From Thermoplasmatales archaeon (GTDB taxonomy: Archaea > Thermoplasmatota > Thermoplasmata > Methanomassiliicoccales > Methanomethylophilaceae): DNA of 64,000 bases. The DNA is taken from the NCBI GenBank assembly GCA_012515075.1, contig JAAYZC010000013.1, forward strand, positions 1 to 64,000, in the 5' to 3' direction. The position numbers were made by a program, and so were the translations under genes. Shown here one piece after another: positions 54,821 through 62,594 of this stretch (positions are counted from its first letter, which is position 1; the number at the start of each line of letters is the position of its first letter). The notes under the pieces were generated by a model. The model made no database searches, had not been told where the DNA came from, and saw only the letters and a list, made by a program, of their open reading frames with translations.

Positions 54821-55990
54821 TCAGGCAGCGGGCTCTTCGTTCTTTATGAAGTCCGGATCGTCATCCATTATGATGTCCATCTTCCCACGCGTGAACCTGG
54901 CCAGCAGGCCGATCGCCGCGCCCGCGACGAGGGTTATTCCCACGACGCATGCCGCGAAGAACAGGTTGGTGAATGTACCCAGTATCACACATGACAATAT
55001 CACTCCGACCCAGCCTCCCATTCCGTGCAGGTTGTGGACGCCCATGACGTCAAGGACGCCTATCATCTTGCACAGGCGGGGCTGCAGGTAGATGAAGCAG
55101 AGGGCGGACACCGCACCGGCTATTAGACCGACAAGCAGAGCTCCCCACGGATCCACTATCAGCATGGTCGCGCCTATGGCCACGGGACCTGCCAACAGAG
55201 CATAGGTGTAGGTGAGGGGATTTACCTTCTTCTCCACGATCATGCAAACCGCATAAGCCGAGATCACGGATCCGATGCCGGCCATGAAGCAGGTGAGGGT
55301 TCCCAGCTGCACATCTGCCGAGTCGGTAAGGCCCGCGGTAACGAAGGACGGCCACAGCATCCACAGGAGCATGGAGGCCAGCCACACGAATGTCACGCTG
55401 TGCGTTGTCGTGTGCATGGGCTCATCGAAGGCACGTTTGTCCCTTATGGCCATGGCGACTCCGAGACCGAAGTATGCCGCGCACATGTGGACCAGGATGG
55501 ATCCTCCGGGATCCGCGGCAGCGGCGCCTATTATGTCGGGGTTGGCCATGAACCACTCCACGAAAGCATACACGGGGGCGAACAGCAGACCCACCATCAG
55601 ATATTGCCAGGATTTGACAGTACCCAGGAACACACCTATGGCTATCACCAGCGTGATGGAGCATATGACGGCCCTCACCATCATGGCCTGGGTTATGATC
55701 TCCTCTCCGAAGACGAACTGCTGTATCGCAAGGTATGCGATATAGCTTCCCGCCGCGGACAGGAGAACCGCCAGGGCCACGCCCCACTCGTATTTCTTTA
55801 TGAACATCATAAGGAAGGCCACAAGCATCAGCATGAACCATATGTCCAGATTCTTGCCGAACAGAGCGCTGGCAGTCTGCCCTATGTCTCCCGTGTCAGC
55901 GGCCAGAACGTCTGCGGGCATCGTTGTTAGGACGACGCCCGCCAATACGACCAGACTCAGGATTACCAGTATCCTTTGAACAGTATTCAT
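54821..55990 (-). CDS. Rh-type ammonium/ammonia channel
   Basis: A 389-residue membrane protein with about eleven helices and a cleavable-looking N-terminal signal segment ending near ADVLA. It is an Rh-type rather than Amt-type member of the Amt/Rh family: DPGGSILVHMCAAYFGLGVAM and LLWMLWPSFVTA match the DxGGSxxIHxFGAYFGL and LFLWxFWPSFNSA marks of Rh proteins, and GVHNLHGMGG holds the second pore histidine. Start ATG 55990 has a good GGTGG site; GTG 55999 is the alternative. It follows mtmB by 62 bases on the same strand, so it is probably co-transcribed with the monomethylamine genes, whose reaction releases ammonia. Confidence 0.87.
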   Translation of the reverse strand: MNTVQRILVILSLVVLAGVVLTTMPADVLAADTGDIGQTASALFGKNLDIWFMLMLVAFLMMFIKKYEWGVALAVLLSAAGSYIAYLAIQQFVFGEEIITQAMMVRAVICSITLVIAIGVFLGTVKSWQYLMVGLLFAPVYAFVEWFMANPDIIGAAAADPGGSILVHMCAAYFGLGVAMAIRDKRAFDEPMHTTTHSVTFVWLASMLLWMLWPSFVTAGLTDSADVQLGTLTCFMAGIGSVISAYAVCMIVEKKVNPLTYTYALLAGPVAIGATMLIVDPWGALLVGLIAGAVSALCFIYLQPRLCKMIGVLDVMGVHNLHGMGGWVGVILSCVILGTFTNLFFAACVVGITLVAGAAIGLLARFTRGKMDIIMDDDPDFIKNEEPAA

Positions 55991-56052
55991 TTGAACCACC
56001 TTCAGAAAGAGAAATTAAAGGGTTTAGGTGGTATCAGACACGTAGGGTCGCC

Positions 56053-57438
56053 TCAGTGTTTGATATCGAGACCGAGGTCCCTGAGCTTCTTGACCGCTCC
56101 GTCGTAGACCTGAAGGTACTCCGCGGTCGGCTTGACGGTGAGAACGTCGTAACACTCGCGGAAGGTCTTTCCTGCAGGGGCGTTGGCGTAGTTCTTCTCA
56201 TAGCCGCTGACGAGTTTCTCGAGGATCTCGTTGACATCGGAGACCTTCATTCCGGCTGTGGCGATAGCCGCCTCACCCATTATGCGGGCCTCCATTCCGG
56301 TGGTCTTGTCCTGCACGACACCCTTGGCGGCCGCGGATCCGGACAGGAGCTCCCTTCCGGAGGCGGTGTCGCTCATTGCCTGCGCGGCGGTCTCGAGGAG
56401 ACACATCTCCGTGCAGGGTCCGGCCGTGGGGTAGTACTGGTTGGCCAGGAGCAGGTCGGTGTTGGCGTCGATGGCCGCCGCGGTGTGGGCGGCGATCTGC
56501 AGGGTCTCTCTGGATGTGGTTATCCCCCACCTGATGTGGATGGGTCCGTCCAGGTGGAAGTTGCCGCTGAACAGGGCGAACGATGCCAGATGGGTGGCGA
56601 CGTCGCATATGGCGGTCTCCTCCACTCCGCCGCAGTATCCTCCGAAGATGGGCATCTGCTCGATCATTATCATGTCACCGTTGGTTATCCATCCGGAGAG
56701 CATGTTGAGACCGGTCATGTCGATCTTCAGCTCGTTGAGCTGGGAGCACTCGTGTGCCTCCCAGGGCTTCTGTCCGGCGTACTGCATGTCGGCCGCGAGC
56801 CTTCCCGCTGCGGACAGCGGGGTCTCGGGTCCCTATATGCCGAGTCCGGGGCGACCGGCCCTGATCCTGGCCTCCTTCACCGCCCTGAGCTCGGCCATGG
56901 TGGCCTTTATCTCGTAAGGGGTGTTGGTGGTCGCAGGGTGGCCCTCTACGGTCGCCATGACACCGTTCACGATGTGGTCGACGACTCCCTCCTGAGCGTA
57001 GCTCTGCATGACCTGGATGAATATGTCCTCGGAGACCGGTGCTCCGGTGGGTCCGCCCTGGATGATGGGCTTGACCGAGCTGTTGCCGCGCCTGGGGTAG
57101 AAGTAAGCACTGTCCCTACCCTCCCCGAGTTTCAGCTTCTTGGGGGTCTTCTTTATCCCCTCCCAGACTTCCTCCTCGGTCACGAACATGACGCGCTTGT
57201 TATCGCTGTTGTAGAATCCTGTCTTAACGAGCATCTCGAGACCGGCGTTGAACAGGTTGTTCATGGTCTCCTTATCCTCGGGGACGATCTTCTTGCCGAA
57301 ATCGAGCTTGTATTTTTCCTTCAGCTCGGTGGCGTTTCCGGGAATGATGGAGTAGTCCCACTCTGCCTCATCGACCTTCTTCCCCTTGGCGAAGCGGTCG
57401 TATACATCCCAGATGTTCAATGCTCTTTCTGCAGCCAT
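56053..57438 (-). CDS. mtmB: Monomethylamine methyltransferase MtmB with pyrrolysine codon
   Basis: 461 residues, read through an in-frame TAG at 56833-56835, codon 202, exactly the position of pyrrolysine in MtmB of Methanosarcina barkeri. It moves the methyl group of monomethylamine to the corrinoid protein MtmC. Around the amber codon the product reads RPGLGI-(Pyl)-GPETPLSAAG. Other family blocks are VQGGPTGAPVSEDIF-like (IQGG), DIIMIEQ/MIMIEQMPIFGGY, HIRWGITTSRETL and NQYYPTAGPCTEMC, which contain the active-site Glu, Gln and Tyr. Start ATG 57438, two bases after the mtmC stop, with AAGGTG as binding site. A gene finder would report two broken pieces. Confidence 0.95.
56804..56835 (-). 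promoter_or_regulatory. Amber codon with downstream hairpin, PYLIS-like (mtmB)
   Basis: On the minus strand the TAG (56835-56833) is followed after 11 bases by CCCGCTG-TCCG-CAGCGGG (56821-56804), a perfect 7-bp stem closed by a UCCG tetraloop of the stable UNCG class. The same hairpin stands at the same distance in the second mtmB. A role in amber read-through or translation rate is inferred. Confidence 0.5.
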
Positions 57439-57440
57439 TT

Positions 57441-58079
57441 TTACACCTTCATCAGTCTGTTGACCAGTTCGATGATCTCCGCGCCGTTCTCGGAGTATCC
57501 GCTTGCGCCTATCTTGTCGCACCACTCCTGCGTGCAGGGTGCGCCGCCGAATATGGTCTTGTAGGGCGCTTTGACCTCTTTCACGGCCTCCACCACCTCT
57601 GCCTGCACCTGAAGCGTCGTTGTCATGAGTGCGGAGCCTCCGATGATATCTGCTTTGTTGGTATCGGCCGACGCCATGAATTCGTCGGGGGACACATCAG
57701 GTCCGAGGTCGATGACGTTGTAGCCCGCACCGCGGAGCATGGCACAGCAGACGTTCTTTCCGATTTCGTGTATGTCCCCCTGGACGGTACCCATTATAAC
57801 GGTTCCACGCATGGACTGGTTGCCTGCCTGGAGAACGGGCGCAAGTATCTTGAGTGCTGCCTCCATGCTCTTCGATGCGGCGATTACCTGGGGGAGATAG
57901 ATCTCTGCCTTGTCGAACTTCTCTCCGATGACCTCCATCCCTGCCCCGAGTCCCTTCTCGATGATCTCTTTGGGGTCGAGTTTCGCATCCAGCGCCGCTT
58001 TGGTGGCACTCTCAGCGAGCTTTATGTTCCAAGTCTCGACCGAGGTTTTGAGATCTTTAAGTATTTCCTCTTTGCTCAT
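57441..58079 (-). CDS. mtmC: Monomethylamine corrinoid protein MtmC
   Basis: A 212-residue corrinoid protein. Residues 1-88 are the helical cap (SKEEILKDLKTSVETWNIKLAES), then the B12-binding Rossmann domain with GDIHEIGKN (histidine lower ligand, about residue 103), GGSALMTTTL and GGAPCTQEWCD. It takes the methyl group from MtmB and gives it to MtbA. ATG 58079 is chosen for its strong AAAGGAGGA site; an in-frame extension of 84 codons upstream is more likely leader RNA. First gene of mtmC-mtmB-Rh. Confidence 0.93.
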   Translation of the reverse strand: MSKEEILKDLKTSVETWNIKLAESATKAALDAKLDPKEIIEKGLGAGMEVIGEKFDKAEIYLPQVIAASKSMEAALKILAPVLQAGNQSMRGTVIMGTVQGDIHEIGKNVCCAMLRGAGYNVIDLGPDVSPDEFMASADTNKADIIGGSALMTTTLQVQAEVVEAVKEVKAPYKTIFGGAPCTQEWCDKIGASGYSENGAEIIELVNRLMKV

Positions 58080-58350
58080 TTCTTCTTCCTCCTTTATCAG
58101 AGCCCTGCCCTCCCGGCACCCCGGGAGGACCATACCGTCGCCGTGATTCCTCACCATTGCGATACGTTCGGCGGGGGACATCTTCGCACATCTGCGATCC
58201 TCATACCTGTCAGGCGCCTTCCGGTTCTTGGAGCGGCGAGGCGGGAGGGAATCCTCCGGCCGGCCTGCTTCGAATCCTTCACTGCCTTCCATGTTGTCAC
58301 CGTCCCCCGGAGGGACCCATGCTAAGCACATGGCACTCCGCGGTTCTCCG
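58080..58350 (-). promoter_or_regulatory. Long GC-rich leader of the mtmC operon
   Basis: About 270 bases between a TATA-like box (minus-strand CTATAAGTATA, 58374-58384) and the mtmC start. It is GC-rich whereas the DNA beyond 58355 is very AT-rich, so the change marks the likely transcript start. It holds a perfect 8-bp stem CCTCCCGG-CACC-CCGGGAGG (58109-58128) about 30 bases from the start codon. It could be a regulatory leader RNA; it is also open in the mtmC frame. Confidence 0.4.
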
Positions 58351-59013
58351 ATGTTATTGACATGTTTTTATGTTATACTTATAGCTTTCGTCCAACAAGG
58401 GAATTCATATGTATGTTGTATTTAATATTTTCTATATTTCTATTCACTGTTTAAAACCTTGTATATATAAGTTTGTTTTTTTAGATTTTAGAATATATCC
58501 AACACATCAAAGTCCTCGAAAAGCACTGATTTTATAGGTTTTCATCAGATCATCATACATTTCGAAGCATCTGTCGGGCATTCTTTCGAGACGGGGCCTG
58601 TTTTTTCCGCCGGAAATCCGTTATATCTTGCGTCGGGTCGAATGCAGAGCGGGCTCTTGCTAGTGAAAAAAGATATTTTTAAATAGTATATTTTTTTGAA
58701 CACGTTTTTAATAGGAAAAGTTTTAATATAATTTATTTTAAATCAATTTTTTCTAAGAATAACTTTAAATATTATTAATCATCATCTTTATCCATGGTGT
58801 ATGTGCATGGTCATGCATGTTGCTGCCGTGTGTCTGCATCATCGGCTCCTGCCCGCAAGGGGCCCATCGCGAGCTCGTCTTGCGATTTCCATCCGTCCGC
58901 GGGTAGCAAAGTCTATTTCCTCCTCAAAAACAGACAAGGACGGATGGAACCCCTCGGCTCGTAAAATCTTGATGCACATGTTTGACGGGCGAAATTTATG
59001 GTAGAGTGATATA
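58351..59013. other. AT-rich intergenic region between mtmC and the PylC-like gene
   Basis: About 660 bases without a convincing gene. Two very AT-rich blocks are seen: 58355-58520, containing TATATATAA (58462-58470), and 58660-58795, with long A and T runs such as TATTTTTAAATAGTATATTTTTTT-like sequence. GC-richer parts at 58540-58650 and 58800-58990 hold no supported ORF. It must contain the promoters for both directions. Confidence 0.6.
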
Positions 59014-60186
59014 TTGGATATATGCATAATAGGAGGTTCATTCAGAGGGATGGAGTGCGCGTACCTCGCAAAGAAAGCGGGGTACGGAGTCACCGTTATA
59101 GATCGTGACGATTCTGCACCGGCAAGGACCATGGCAGACAGATTCTATGCCATGGATCCTTTAAAGAATCCTGCTTCCGCAAAGGCCCTTTTCAGCGGAG
59201 CTGGGGCAGTGGTCCCCGCCACGGGCAACATCGAGCTTCTAAGGGAGATGGACAGGGTGTTCAAGGGGATCGACACCCCCCTGCTTTTCGACGTAGCAGC
59301 CTATTCAGCTGCGGCCTCCAAGACGATATCCCGCCGTCTGCTGGATGGCATAGGCATACCCGCGCCGGCCATGTGGCCGGAATGCGGCTTCCCGGCGGTC
59401 GTGAAGCCCATGGATTCCCACAGCAGGATACCAACCAGCGTGGTGAACACACTGGATGAGCTGAGGTCGATAGATGAGCATATCGTACTTGCAGGTGATG
59501 ATTCTTTCATACAGGAATGTGTCCCGGGAACCAAGATGGTCACCTGTGTGATAGGGAACGGGGAAAGGACACTCCCATGCATATCGGGTGAGCTGGAAGT
59601 CGATGATGGGTTCGATAAGAAACGCGTACGTTGCGATCCCACCATCAACAGCAGGCCAGCGGCAGCGAAACTTTCCAAGCTGGCCCGCGATATAGCGGAG
59701 GCGATGTCCGTTGTCGGCCCCCTCTTCGTCGAAGGCACGGAGATCCAAGACGAGGCAGTGATCCTGGACATAGACGCTTGCGTGGTTTCCATGATGCCCA
59801 CGGCCATACTCCATTCCACCGGGTTCAACCTGCTCGAAGTGTTAATGGCGGCTCGGGTGAAAGATATTAAACCCGTAGCCCCGCGCGTGAAACGCGCGAC
59901 GATATGCGAGCACATACTCGTCACGGACGATAGGCTCAGGTTTTGCGGCAACCGCGAGTTCTCCAGGATATCCTGTCCCAGGATACACGAGGGGTTGTTC
60001 GGCAGTACCGAGATCATAACAGATTATGCACCGGGACTGAGGACATGGAGGGCCACTTTGGTGACCACAGGAAGCGACATGGGGGACGCGGAGAGGAAGA
60101 GGGCGGAATGCATCGAAAACATCGTTTCCGAGTGCGGCATAACTCTCATCGAGGATCCGAAGCCCAGGATAGGAACCTCCAACTGA
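59014..60186 (+). CDS. pylC: PylC-like ATP-grasp protein (3-methylornithine-lysine ligase family)
   Basis: A 390-residue ATP-grasp protein related to PylC, which joins 3-methyl-D-ornithine to lysine in pyrrolysine synthesis. The N-terminus DICIIGGSFRGMECAYLAKKAGYGVTVID has the PylC layout, as do the VVKPMDSHS, FIQECVPGTKM and STGFNLLEVL parts. Two oddities: the only in-frame start after a stop codon is TTG 59014, and the motif that in typical PylC reads EIDAR followed by FPSQTP reads DIDACVVSMMP, so the Arg common to ATP-grasp metal sites is missing. It may be the working PylC of this genome, a paralogue with a new role, or a decaying copy. pylD and any second pylC would lie beyond the right edge. 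Confidence 0.72.
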   Translation: MDICIIGGSFRGMECAYLAKKAGYGVTVIDRDDSAPARTMADRFYAMDPLKNPASAKALFSGAGAVVPATGNIELLREMDRVFKGIDTPLLFDVAAYSAAASKTISRRLLDGIGIPAPAMWPECGFPAVVKPMDSHSRIPTSVVNTLDELRSIDEHIVLAGDDSFIQECVPGTKMVTCVIGNGERTLPCISGELEVDDGFDKKRVRCDPTINSRPAAAKLSKLARDIAEAMSVVGPLFVEGTEIQDEAVILDIDACVVSMMPTAILHSTGFNLLEVLMAARVKDIKPVAPRVKRATICEHILVTDDRLRFCGNREFSRISCPRIHEGLFGSTEIITDYAPGLRTWRATLVTTGSDMGDAERKRAECIENIVSECGITLIEDPKPRIGTSN

Positions 60187-60403
60187 GTGTTGGCCTCCCG
60201 CAAAAAGCGGAGGTAGCCGGGTTCAAAGGACAAGGCGGACGCTTCTGCAAGATGGCAGGGTACATGCATCGGAGGATTCATGACCATACGAATCACGCTA
60301 GATACTCTGAATCTAATGCAACCCTGCAGAATATAATTATATATCCATGCATTATAGCGGGATTCGGCATGCCGCAGACATCCTGCAGATGTCGGGTGAT
60401 ATT
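60187..60403 (+). promoter_or_regulatory. Terminator-like hairpin and promoter between pylC-like gene and mtmB2
   Basis: Just after the PylC-like stop is a bulged stem CCTCCCGC-AAAAA-GCGGAGG (60194-60213). Further on ATATAATTATATAT (60331-60344) is a TATA box giving a leader of about 40 bases before ATG 60404. So mtmB2 probably has its own transcript. Confidence 0.5.
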
Positions 60404-61786
60404 ATGGCTGCGCCCAGACCGGTTTCAATCTTCGAGGCATACGATCGCTTCAACAGAGGTAAGAAGGTTCGTGAGGACACATGGGATTACGTTACGATTC
60501 CCACCAACGCTCTCGCAATGAAGGACAGGTACGACATAAGATTCGACAAAGGGATCATACCGGAGGACGAGGGTCTCATCGACCGCCTCTTTCTGGCAGG
60601 CATGGACATGCTCGTCACAACGGGGTTCTACTGCCCCGACATCGGACGCACGATGGAGATAACCGAGGAAGAGGTGTATGAGGGTATAAAGAAGGCCCCC
60701 ACCAGACTCAAGTTGGGGAAGGGCAAGGACAAGGTGAAGATGAAGCCCCGCAGAGGGAATGCACCTTCCAAACCCGTAGTGGAAGGAGGGCCCACGGGGG
60801 CCCCTGTGTCCGAGGATATATTCCTTCCCATGATGCAGGGGTATGCCCAGGAGGCCACCGTGGACACACTGGTCAGTGGCGTCCTCTCCACTTTGGACGG
60901 ACATCCTTCGACCACCAACACACCCTATGAGATAATGGCGACCATGGCGGAGATAAGACTTGTCAGAGAGGCCATGGCCCGCGCCAACCGCCCGGGGATG
61001 TGCATATAGGGACCCGAGACCCCGCTGTCCGCGGCGGGCCGTCTGGCTTCAGGTCTTGCCAAGGGGGGGCTTAAACCCTTCGACCTCCATGAGTGTTCGC
61101 AGCTCAACGAGATGAAGATGGACCTGACGGGTCTCAACATGCTTGCAGGCTGGGTGGCAAGCGGCGACATAATAATGATAGAGCAGATGCCCATCTTCGG
61201 AGGATACTGCGGCGGAGTGGAGGAGACGGCTATATGCGATGTGGCAACTACGCTGGCCTCCTTTGTGATGTTCAATGCAGATACGCACCTCGGAGGGCCT
61301 ATCCACATCAGGTGGGGGATAACCACTTCCAGGGAGACCCTGCAGATCGCCGCCCACACCGCGGCGGCCGTCGATGCCAACACGGATCTTCTTCTGGGCA
61401 ACCAATACTACACTCTGTCGGGCCCGTGTACCGAGATGTGCCTGCTCGAGACCGCCGCGCAGGCCATAACCGACACCGCCTCCGGAAGGGAGCTTATATC
61501 AGGATCCGCGTCGTCCAAAGGTGTCGTCAGGGACAAAACCTCCCCCATGGAGGCGAGGATGATGGGGGAAGCGGCTATCGCCACCATGGGCCGGGACATA
61601 CACGAGGTCAACACACTACTTGACAGGCTTGTATCCAGCTACGAGAAGGATTTCTCCCGGGCACCTGCCGGAAAGACCTTCCAGGAGTGCTATGATGTGC
61701 AGAACATAACGCCCACCAAGGAGCACATGGCAGTTTATGACGGCGCCGTGAGCCGCCTTAGGAGATTGGGCCTGGAGATAGCCTGA
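60404..61786 (+). CDS. mtmB2: Second monomethylamine methyltransferase MtmB with pyrrolysine codon
   Basis: 460 residues including pyrrolysine at codon 202 (TAG at 61007-61009), the same position as in the first copy. The product reads RPGMCI-(Pyl)-GPETPLSAAG across the amber codon. Family blocks VEGGPTGAPVSEDIFLP, MIEQMPIFGGYCGGVEET, HIRWGITTSRETLQ and NQYYTLSGPCTEMC are intact, so the enzyme looks active. It differs from the first copy throughout in both protein and codon choice, so it is not a recent duplicate. No corrinoid gene is adjacent; the stand-alone MtmC paralogue at 35959 may be its partner (inference). Confidence 0.94.
61007..61038 (+). promoter_or_regulatory. Amber codon with downstream hairpin, PYLIS-like (mtmB2)
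   Basis: TAG (61007-61009), an 11-base spacer, then CCCGCTG-TCCG-CGGCGGG (61021-61038), a 7-bp stem with the same UCCG loop as in mtmB. One stem base differs (A to G), changing a U-A pair to U-G, so pairing is kept. The 31 bases from GCATATAG through the loop are the same in both genes. Confidence 0.5.
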
Positions 61787-62502
61787 GGTTCCCGGTGGGC
61801 AGCACCTCGGCCGTTCGTCATCGGCCTATTGCACCATGGGCCGGACGATCCGGCCCCTGTGCTGTCTTCATCCGTGGAGGAATTCCCTTTCGGAGGATTG
61901 GATGAGGAAAGCCGCTCTTGACGCGGGCCTTCCGCATATCATTACCCTTACTTCAATCTCATAAATATTCTGCACGGTTCTTTTTCAATCCTCCTGATCC
62001 CCGACACGCCGGTCGCCCGTATATGCCTTCATCAGTCTACGATTCTTGTAAAAGACGCTGCCGATCATTTCGGCAGTAGGTCCAAGGGCCGATGGCCAGG
62101 ATTTTGTTTTACAGGCATTAACAGGTAAATTAATATAGAACTTAATATGAATCTTTGCATATATAGAATGTATTAAATACTAAATACATTTCAATTCAAT
62201 AGAACAATAGAAAACATTAAATATTGATTTAATAGATATCAACAACAGAAGCTGAGGAGCGATCCCCGGTTTGCGGATGTGATGAATACGAACGGCAGCG
62301 ACGACATAAATTTTACCCTCCTTAAGTCACGCCGCCTTGACATCATCTTTTCCGCGGGAGGTGCCTCATGCACCTCCCTCTAGGTCTCGGATCCTCCGGG
62401 ATCCAACATGCGGTCCTCATTTTAAGGGGGATTCCATCGCCCCGTTCCGAAGTTCCATCCATATCGGCGGAAGCCTCGGCGGACTGTATGTTTTTCGAAC
62501 AA
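61787..62502. other. Intergenic region before pylT with AT-rich block
   Basis: About 716 bases without a supported protein gene. 62095-62260 is very AT-rich, like the region left of the PylC-like gene. A TATA-like box (ACATAAATTTTA, 62307-62318) comes before a GC-rich part that contains two stem-loops and a direct repeat TCGGCGGA (62464-62471 and 62476-62483). This part probably belongs to the leader of the pylT-pylS transcript. Confidence 0.5.
62356..62404 (+). repeat. Two perfect stem-loops upstream of pylT
   Basis: GGGAGGTGC-CTCAT-GCACCTCCC (62356-62378) is a perfect 9-bp stem. It is followed by GGATCC-TCCG-GGATCC (62389-62404), a 6-bp stem with a UCCG loop. They stand about 100 bases before pylT. 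They may be processing or regulatory structures of the leader, or the end of another transcript. Confidence 0.45.
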
Positions 62503-62573
62503 GGGGGACGGTCTGGTGACCAGCTGGTCTCTAAAGCCTCGCTAGCAGGGTTCGATTCCCTGGTCTCTCGCCA
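62503..62573 (+). tRNA. pylT: tRNA-Pyl (CUA), with encoded CCA
   Basis: 71 bases. Acceptor GGGGGAC/GTCTCTC (62503-62509/62563-62569), no base between acceptor and D stem, D stem GGTC/GACC with a 4-base loop TGGT, anticodon loop CTCTAAA with anticodon CTA at 62531-62533, an anticodon stem split by a mismatch (U25 opposite U39 and C40 by local numbering 625xx), a 2-base variable loop, T arm CAGGG-TTCGATT-CCCTG, discriminator G and CCA. This shape is that of tRNA-Pyl of the M. alvus group. It reads UAG as pyrrolysine and is 21 bases before pylS, so both likely share a transcript. Confidence 0.95.
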
Positions 62574-62594
62574 TTCAATCAACGGTGATACGAC

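Noticed and set aside
56053..57438. mtmB as two separate genes or a nonsense-mutated pseudogene
   Set aside because: The TAG is at codon 202, the known pyrrolysine place, the frame continues with all family blocks, and pylT, pylS and pylB are in the window.
58080..58331. 84-codon N-terminal extension of MtmC
   Set aside because: A strong ribosome-binding site stands before ATG 58079, corrinoid proteins of this family start there, and the extension has no domain-like sequence. Kept as leader RNA.
60187..60300. A tRNA-like or degenerate gene after the PylC-like gene
   Set aside because: A GGTTCAAA stretch resembles a T loop, but no acceptor or anticodon arms can be folded around it.
60404..61786. 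mtmB2 as a broken gene
   Set aside because: Same reason: amber at codon 202, intact sequence on both sides, and the same hairpin after it.
62337..62519. Small ORFs over the pylT leader on both strands
   Set aside because: They overlap stem-loops and the start of the tRNA gene, and the translations have no protein-like pattern.
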